35,670 nt of DNA, taken from the NCBI GenBank assembly GCA_964244655.1, contig CAXTJU010000035.1, positions 1 to 35,670 on the forward strand, written 5' to 3'. Source of the DNA: LMUY01 sp964244655. GTDB lineage: Bacteria > Pseudomonadota > Alphaproteobacteria > Acetobacterales > Acetobacteraceae. Below the pieces are notes generated by a model, which saw nothing but the letters and a program-made list of their open reading frames with translations, was not told the origin of the DNA and did no database searches. This document shows, piece by piece, positions 32,328-35,670 of the stretch. Made by a program: the position numbers and the translations under genes. Each line of letters starts with the position of its first letter. Within the stretch, counting starts at the first letter, position 1.

Positions 32328-32346
32328 TGGGGTTTGCTCCGAGCCG
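32328..32346. repeat. Second copy of the sucB-lpd hairpin repeat
   Basis: TGGGGTTTGCTCCGA (32328-32342) is identical to 13202-13216 and is followed by a diverged right arm (GCC instead of ACCCC). It sits 32 bases upstream of the helicase start, in the divergent spacer of about 200 bases. No other feature is evident there until the promoter at 32443. Confidence 0.55.
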
Positions 32347-32442
32347 CAATGGTGGGTCAGCTTGGGTACTTGCAAATTGCCGAGACCATTTGGCAAGAGG
32401 CCTGCCTCTGCCCGATCCTCATTCGAGAGATGGAAAGCTTCC

Positions 32443-32485
32443 TTGACAGCGTGACTTCCAGCCACAATGTAAAGCTCTCTTTACA
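32443..32485 (+). promoter_or_regulatory. Promoter and palindromic operator of the XRE cassette
   Basis: A perfect -35 TTGACA (32443-32448) is followed after 19 bases by TGTAAA (32468-32473). That -10 lies in the left arm of a perfect palindrome, TGTAAAG-CTCT-CTTTACA (32468-32485). A regulator bound to the palindrome would cover the promoter, so autorepression by the XRE protein encoded just downstream is the simplest reading. Confidence 0.55.
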
Positions 32486-32496
32486 TGGAGGCTGCC

Positions 32497-32874
32497 GTGG
32501 CTCTCCGTCGTTGTATGATCGAATTGACAAGCTGTATCGTCATGTATGGAGGCGCTTTACTCCTTTCGATTCGACTGCTTGGGCAAGATTTGGCGCCCGG
32601 CCCATGGCGGACTGTGGCGGCGTTGCTGCCTATGTTCCCGACTATCGGAGTATGTTGGATCATCATCCGGCAGATACGCCGCGTCGATGAGTTGGAGAGG
32701 CAAATCCAGTTTGAGGCCCTAGCGTTTTCATTCGTCTCAACAGCGTTTCTCGCCTTCTCGTATGGTTTTCTTGAAGGTGTTGCGTGGCCGAAACTGTCCA
32801 TGTTTTGGGTGTGGAGCATCATGGCTCCTTTGTGGCTGCTGGGCCGTTTTGTAGCCGTGCGGCGCTACAGGTGA
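32497..32874 (+). CDS. Four-helix membrane protein paired with an XRE regulator
   Basis: The 125-residue protein has four hydrophobic segments (about 9-28, 38-59, 73-92 and 101-118). A charged cytoplasmic stretch, RQIRRVDELERQIQFEAL, lies between the second and third and is the conserved hallmark of this unnamed family. Such proteins are commonly encoded just ahead of a tiny XRE regulator; their function is unknown, with stress or toxin-like roles proposed only by analogy. I chose GTG 32497 because TGGAGG stands five bases ahead; ATG 32485 is an alternative but lies in the operator. The base composition is visibly lower in GC than the flanking genes, which suggests transfer. It overlaps the regulator gene (GTGA). 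Confidence 0.75.
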   Translation: MALRRCMIELTSCIVMYGGALLLSIRLLGQDLAPGPWRTVAALLPMFPTIGVCWIIIRQIRRVDELERQIQFEALAFSFVSTAFLAFSYGFLEGVAWPKLSMFWVWSIMAPLWLLGRFVAVRRYR

Positions 32875-33080
32875 ACAACGATCTGCGCAAGTTACGCCAC
32901 AAGCGCAACTGGTCTCAGGATGAGCTTGGCAAACGACTTGGCGTGTCACGCCAAACGATCAATGCCATTGAGGCTGGACGTTATGATCCTAGTTTACCCC
33001 TGGCTTTTCGTATCTCCCGCCTTTTCTCGCTAAAAATCGAAGATATTTTCAGTGAGCATGTAAAGGTGGTCACAGAATGA
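32871..33080 (+). CDS. Small XRE-family (Cro/CI-type) transcriptional regulator
   Basis: A 69-residue single-domain repressor. The helix-turn-helix is WSQDELGKRLGVSRQTINAIE (residues 14-34 in two parts), followed by GRYDPSLPLAFRISRLFSLKIEDIF, the standard pattern of the YozG/YgzD-type group. The start is GTG at 32871, overlapping the membrane protein's stop. It probably binds the palindrome at 32468-32485 and represses its own operon. The gene is lower in GC than its surroundings. Immediately after it an ATG overlaps its stop and opens a reading frame of only seven codons. Confidence 0.9.
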   Translation: MNNDLRKLRHKRNWSQDELGKRLGVSRQTINAIEAGRYDPSLPLAFRISRLFSLKIEDIFSEHVKVVTE

Positions 33081-33100
33081 AGCGTTATGTCGAGGACTAG
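33077..33100 (+). other. Seven-codon reading frame coupled to the regulator stop, possible gene remnant
   Basis: ATG at 33077 overlaps the XRE stop (ATGA) and encodes MKRYVED before TAG at 33098. The perfect coupling suggests it may be the start of a former third gene of the cassette, lost when the REP-like region to the right arose. Chance is also possible. Confidence 0.3.
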
Positions 33101-33116
33101 AAGCGTTGTCAGCAAG

Positions 33117-33221
33117 CGTAGGGTAGGCTGCTTGCAGCCCACCATCTGCATGCGGTGAGGTCTCGCCTGCTGGCGTCCGTAGTCTGCGGCATTGGTGGGC
33201 TGCGAGCAGCCAACCCCTACG
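33117..33221. repeat. Inverted pair of REP-like palindromes (BIME-like)
   Basis: A 27-base unit at 33117-33143 (CGTAGGGTAGGCTGC, then TTGCAGCCCACC) recurs as its near-exact reverse complement at 33194-33221 with three differences and one inserted base. Each unit holds its own palindrome (GGCTGC/GCAGCC) and carries the 5' GTAG tetranucleotide typical of REP sequences acted on by REP-associated transposases. The 50-base spacer has no gene. The pair could fold into a long cruciform or mRNA hairpin after the XRE cassette. Confidence 0.7.
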
Positions 33222-33287
33222 GCCGGTGGTGCCGTGGCGGATCGGCTAAGGTTTGCCGAACTTCGCTTTTGAACTCGCGTCCAGGCT

Positions 33288-33770
33288 TCATTTCACCGGC
33301 ACCTCGCCGCGGGTCATGGCGCGATAGAACGGGGAGTGCGGCTGTAGGCTCGGATGCAGAACGAGATCGTGTTTCGCCGGGTTGAAATGGATGTAATCGA
33401 CGTGAGCTCGGAGGTCGGCTTCGTCGCCGATACTGTGTTCCCAGAAGCGGCGCTGCCGAAGGCCACGTTCTCGCTTCGTGATCCGGGAGCGGGACTGCGC
33501 TTCATCGCCCGGTTGCTGCCATGAGAAAAGGCGCTTGATCGAGGCCCAAAGGGCGGAGAAGTTGCAGTCCCCTTCCGGCAGAGTCCAAACAGCAGGCGGG
33601 TGGTCCGGGAGCACCATCCACGCATCGATCGCGAAGGCATGACGAACCCGCGTGATGGCAACGGCGCTGCGCAACGCGGCGACGTTTTAGATCAGCCGGT
33701 TGCTGCTCCTGTCGGCCAAGTTGACCATGACGAGATAGCACGACCCGCGAACTAGAAGACGGTGGCGTTC
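33288..33770 (-). pseudogene. Decayed REP-associated tyrosine transposase (RAYT, IS200-like)
   Basis: The frame reads VRGSCYLVMVNLADRSSN, then an in-frame TAA at 33689-33687, then AALRSAVA, FAIDAWMVLPDH, WTLPEGDCNFSALW and RQRRFWEHSIGDEADLR. HVDYIHFNPAKHDLV follows, ending at TGA 33288. This is the RAYT order, including the catalytic-type Tyr in DYIHFNP. The HUH motif, normally LPDHxH, reads LPDHPP, so the second metal ligand is lost. The start is also missing or degraded; the left limit given is where the resemblance begins. With a premature stop and a broken active site it is inactive. REP-like palindromes lie just beyond its 3' end. Confidence 0.8.
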
Positions 33771-33798
33771 AGGCAAGTGGCGCGCGCATGGTCGCCTG

Positions 33799-33832
33799 AA
33801 AACCCTCACCAGGGTGCAGGGCAGCGCCCTGC
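33799..33832 (-). terminator. Terminator after the CoA-transferase gene
   Basis: Reading leftward from the CoA-transferase stop, GCAGGGC-GCT-GCCCTGC (33832-33816) is followed by ACCCT-GGTG-AGGGT (33815-33802) and then TTT. The second hairpin plus T run is a fair intrinsic terminator. The GGTGCAGGGCAG-GCCC part is shared with the sucB-lpd spacer, so this terminator is built from a dispersed repeat. Confidence 0.65.
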
Positions 33833-35004
33833 TATGGCGGCATTGCCGCAGCGATCTCCGCCTCGCTCAGCCCGGCCTCGCGCAGCGCCTCGGCCGTGTG
33901 CTCGCCGTAGCCGGGGGCGCCGGTGCGGATGGATTGCACCGTGGCGGAGAACCGCGCCGCCGGACGCGCAGCGCGGATGCGACCTCCCGCCGGGTGGTCC
34001 AGCTCCACCACGATGCCGTTCGCCACGATCTGCGGATGGGCGAGCGTGGCGGTGCGGGTCAGCACGGGGGCGCAGGGCACGCCGGCGCGAGTCAGCCGGT
34101 CCAGCCACTCGGACGCAGGCCGGGTCCGCAACACCTCCTGGGTCAGCGCCAGCCGCTCGTCGATGTGGCGCTGACGCTGGCCGGGGTTGAGGAAGCGCGG
34201 GTCGTCCAGCCAGGCTGGCTGGTCCAGCGCCTGGGTGAGCGCCGTCCACTCGCGGTCGCTCTGCACGGCGACGCTGATGGGGGCGTCAGCCGTCTCGTAG
34301 ATCAGGTCAGTAAAGCTGGCCGCGTCCTGCTGCGGCAGGTCGTCACCCACGAAGGTCTGGCTGCCCATGTCGGACGCCCAAAGGAATGCCACCACTGCTT
34401 CCAGCATGGACAGGCGGACGTGCTGCCCCTCCCCCGTGCGGCTGCGGGCGAACAGGGCGGCGGCGATGGCCTGCGCCGCCACGATGCCGGTCAGCTTGTC
34501 GGGCAGGATGGTGCGGACCAGGCGCGGCCGCTCCGCGTCGGACCCGGCCTGCACCGTGGCCAGGCCAGACACCGCCTGCACCAGTGGGTCGTACACGGGC
34601 TTCGCGGCATACGGCCCCACTTCGCCGAAGCCGCTGATCGAGACGTAGATGACGGCCGGGGATACGGCGCGGATGGCGTCCTCCCCCACGCCGATGCGGT
34701 CGGCCACGCCGGGGCGGAAGTTCTGCACGAATACGTCGGCGTCCGCGGCCAGGCGCAGCAACGCGGCGCGGCCCGCCTCGGCCTTAAGGTCCAGCACGAC
34801 AGAGCGCTTGTTGCGGTTGTTGTTAAGGAACGAGGCGGATTGGCCGCCGCGGCGGTTAGCGCCGGCGCGGGTGTGGTCGCCGCCACCGGGCGCCTCTACC
34901 TTGATCACGTCGGCACCCTGGTCGCCCATCATCATGGTGGCGAGCGGGCCGGAGATCATGGAGGTGAGATCGATCACGCGGATGCCGTGCAACGGGCCGG
35001 GCAT
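33832..35004 (-). CDS. CaiB/BaiF (class III) CoA-transferase
   Basis: The 390-residue protein has the family's N-terminal GIRVIDLTSMISGPLA and GADVIKVEAPGGGDHTR. LDLKAEAGRAAL, VFVQNFRPGVADRIG and the catalytic Asp169 in LPDKLTG follow, then FARSRTGEGQHVRLSMLEA. Class III enzymes move CoA between carboxylic acids through an aspartyl-CoA intermediate; the substrates range from oxalate and carnitine to bile acids and 2-methyl-branched acids, and cannot be told here. ATG 35004 has GGAGG six bases ahead. The gene ends at a hairpin terminator and lies 14 bases downstream of the YdjM-like gene. Confidence 0.92.
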   Translation of the reverse strand: MPGPLHGIRVIDLTSMISGPLATMMMGDQGADVIKVEAPGGGDHTRAGANRRGGQSASFLNNNRNKRSVVLDLKAEAGRAALLRLAADADVFVQNFRPGVADRIGVGEDAIRAVSPAVIYVSISGFGEVGPYAAKPVYDPLVQAVSGLATVQAGSDAERPRLVRTILPDKLTGIVAAQAIAAALFARSRTGEGQHVRLSMLEAVVAFLWASDMGSQTFVGDDLPQQDAASFTDLIYETADAPISVAVQSDREWTALTQALDQPAWLDDPRFLNPGQRQRHIDERLALTQEVLRTRPASEWLDRLTRAGVPCAPVLTRTATLAHPQIVANGIVVELDHPAGGRIRAARPAARFSATVQSIRTGAPGYGEHTAEALREAGLSEAEIAAAMPP

Positions 35005-35018
35005 AAGCTACCTCCGTG

Positions 35019-35537
35019 TTAGGCGGTCCAGTACAGCAGCGGCGGCAGGTGGACCATCACCCGGCCGCCGCCGCGGGTAAAGCACAGCCAGGCGGTGGCG
35101 AGCATGACGCCCGCCACGATCACCGGTTCCGCCGGCGAGCCGGCGCGGCACAGCGGCAGGCCCCAGTTGCCCCGCAGCGGCCAGGCCAGCCGCAGCCCGG
35201 CAGGGGTCAGCATGTCGGCTGCCAAGTGGGACAGGTAGCCGACCGCCAGCCCGCACACCCAGCCGCGCCGGGTGCCGAGGTGCAGCAGCAGCGCCGCCAT
35301 GCCGAAGGCCGCGGCCAGCGAGTGCGTCATCCCGCGATGACCGAAGATGGCGGCCAGCAGGGTGGACAAGGGCCGCGAGCGCTGCCCTACCCAGGATTTC
35401 GGGTGGTCAATGTCCGGCAGCAGCGACCCGGCCATGGCCAGGCCAAGCGTCACCGGGTCCCACGGCGGGAGGTGCAGCAAGGGAGCCACGGTAATCCACG
35501 CGGCCGCCCCGATTACGACGTGCGAGCGGGCCATCAT
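35019..35537 (-). CDS. YdjM-type membrane-bound metal-dependent hydrolase
   Basis: The 172-residue protein has several hydrophobic segments and the YdjM family signatures SLLPDIDHPKS, FGHRGMTHSL and GYLSHLAADMLTPAGL, whose Asp and His residues would hold a metal at the membrane. The family was named in E. coli as a LexA-regulated inner-membrane protein; its reaction is not known. The first of two adjacent ATGs (35537) is taken; no strong ribosome binding site precedes either. It lies 14 bases ahead of the CoA-transferase gene. The 133 bases to its right hold nothing I can identify. Confidence 0.88.
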   Translation of the reverse strand: MMARSHVVIGAAAWITVAPLLHLPPWDPVTLGLAMAGSLLPDIDHPKSWVGQRSRPLSTLLAAIFGHRGMTHSLAAAFGMAALLLHLGTRRGWVCGLAVGYLSHLAADMLTPAGLRLAWPLRGNWGLPLCRAGSPAEPVIVAGVMLATAWLCFTRGGGRVMVHLPPLLYWTA

Positions 35538-35670
35538 GCGGCGCAGCTACGCGCGCGCCCGAGTCGCGGCAAGCGGGGTGCTGTTTTGCATGTCGGCGCA
35601 CGGTGGGAGCAGACCTAGCAGGCTGCGGCAATTCAGGTGCGAGGATTGCGCTGGTCTGGTTCTCTGATCC

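Noticed and set aside
33117..33221. CRISPR-like repeat pair
   Set aside because: There are only two units, in inverted orientation and each palindromic, with no spacer series or cas genes; a REP pair explains them better.
35347..35667. Rightward open frame at the right edge
   Set aside because: It is mostly antisense to the YdjM-like gene, and the tail beyond 35537 has no recognisable content.

Overview
The window is a high-GC chromosomal segment of a Gram-negative alphaproteobacterium, most likely from the Acetobacteraceae/Rhodospirillales. This is inferred from the LDH-type malate dehydrogenase in an mdh-sucCD-sucAB-lpd order with zapE upstream, an LPS/lipid A gene block (lpxK, waaA, two acyltransferases), an EcfG-type stress promoter, and the overall style of the proteins. 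I ran no database search, so the taxon is an inference. Almost all of it is ordinary housekeeping DNA with tightly packed genes, many joined by 1-4 base stop/start overlaps.

Layout. 1-2026: the end of an unknown gene, then a leftward operon of YggT, folD and a small secreted protein, and a rightward tRNA-Ala(CGC). 2117-5246: a secreted Yellow/royal-jelly-type beta-propeller protein, a tiny membrane protein with a 2-oxoglutarate oxygenase, and zapE; the last two diverge from back-to-back promoters that look leaderless. 5286-5741: an unrecognised, less GC-rich gene on the opposite strand, sitting between zapE and mdh. 5923-14793: the TCA-cycle block mdh, sucC, sucD, sucA, sucB, lpd, which takes 2-oxoglutarate to succinyl-CoA and succinate and oxidises malate.

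14812-20354: a leftward, fully overlapping cluster of acyl carrier protein, Cys-His-His ketosynthase, type III polyketide synthase, SAM methyltransferase and FAD oxidoreductase, with a type IB DNA topoisomerase overlapping its end. This is the strongest candidate here for an uncharacterised pathway, probably a methylated and oxidised phenolic or pyrone lipid. 20431-20781: a CsbD-type stress protein with a well-formed EcfG promoter, divergent from the cluster. 20877-25036: a ROK kinase, a SCO1-like copper chaperone, rsmD, an rluB-like pseudouridine synthase, a class I glutamine amidotransferase and tadA.

25041-32296: a leftward run of a DUF2075 helicase with a degenerate N-terminal nuclease region, a secreted endonuclease/exonuclease/phosphatase-fold protein, a short-chain dehydrogenase, a DUF374 acyltransferase, waaA, lpxK and an LpxL-type acyltransferase. 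32443-33832 is the accessory patch: an XRE regulator/membrane protein pair with a palindromic operator, a possible cut-off third reading frame, an inverted pair of REP-like palindromes and a decayed REP-associated tyrosine transposase. 33832-35537: a CaiB/BaiF CoA-transferase and a YdjM-type membrane protein. No CRISPR array, rRNA, intact insertion sequence or prophage was seen.
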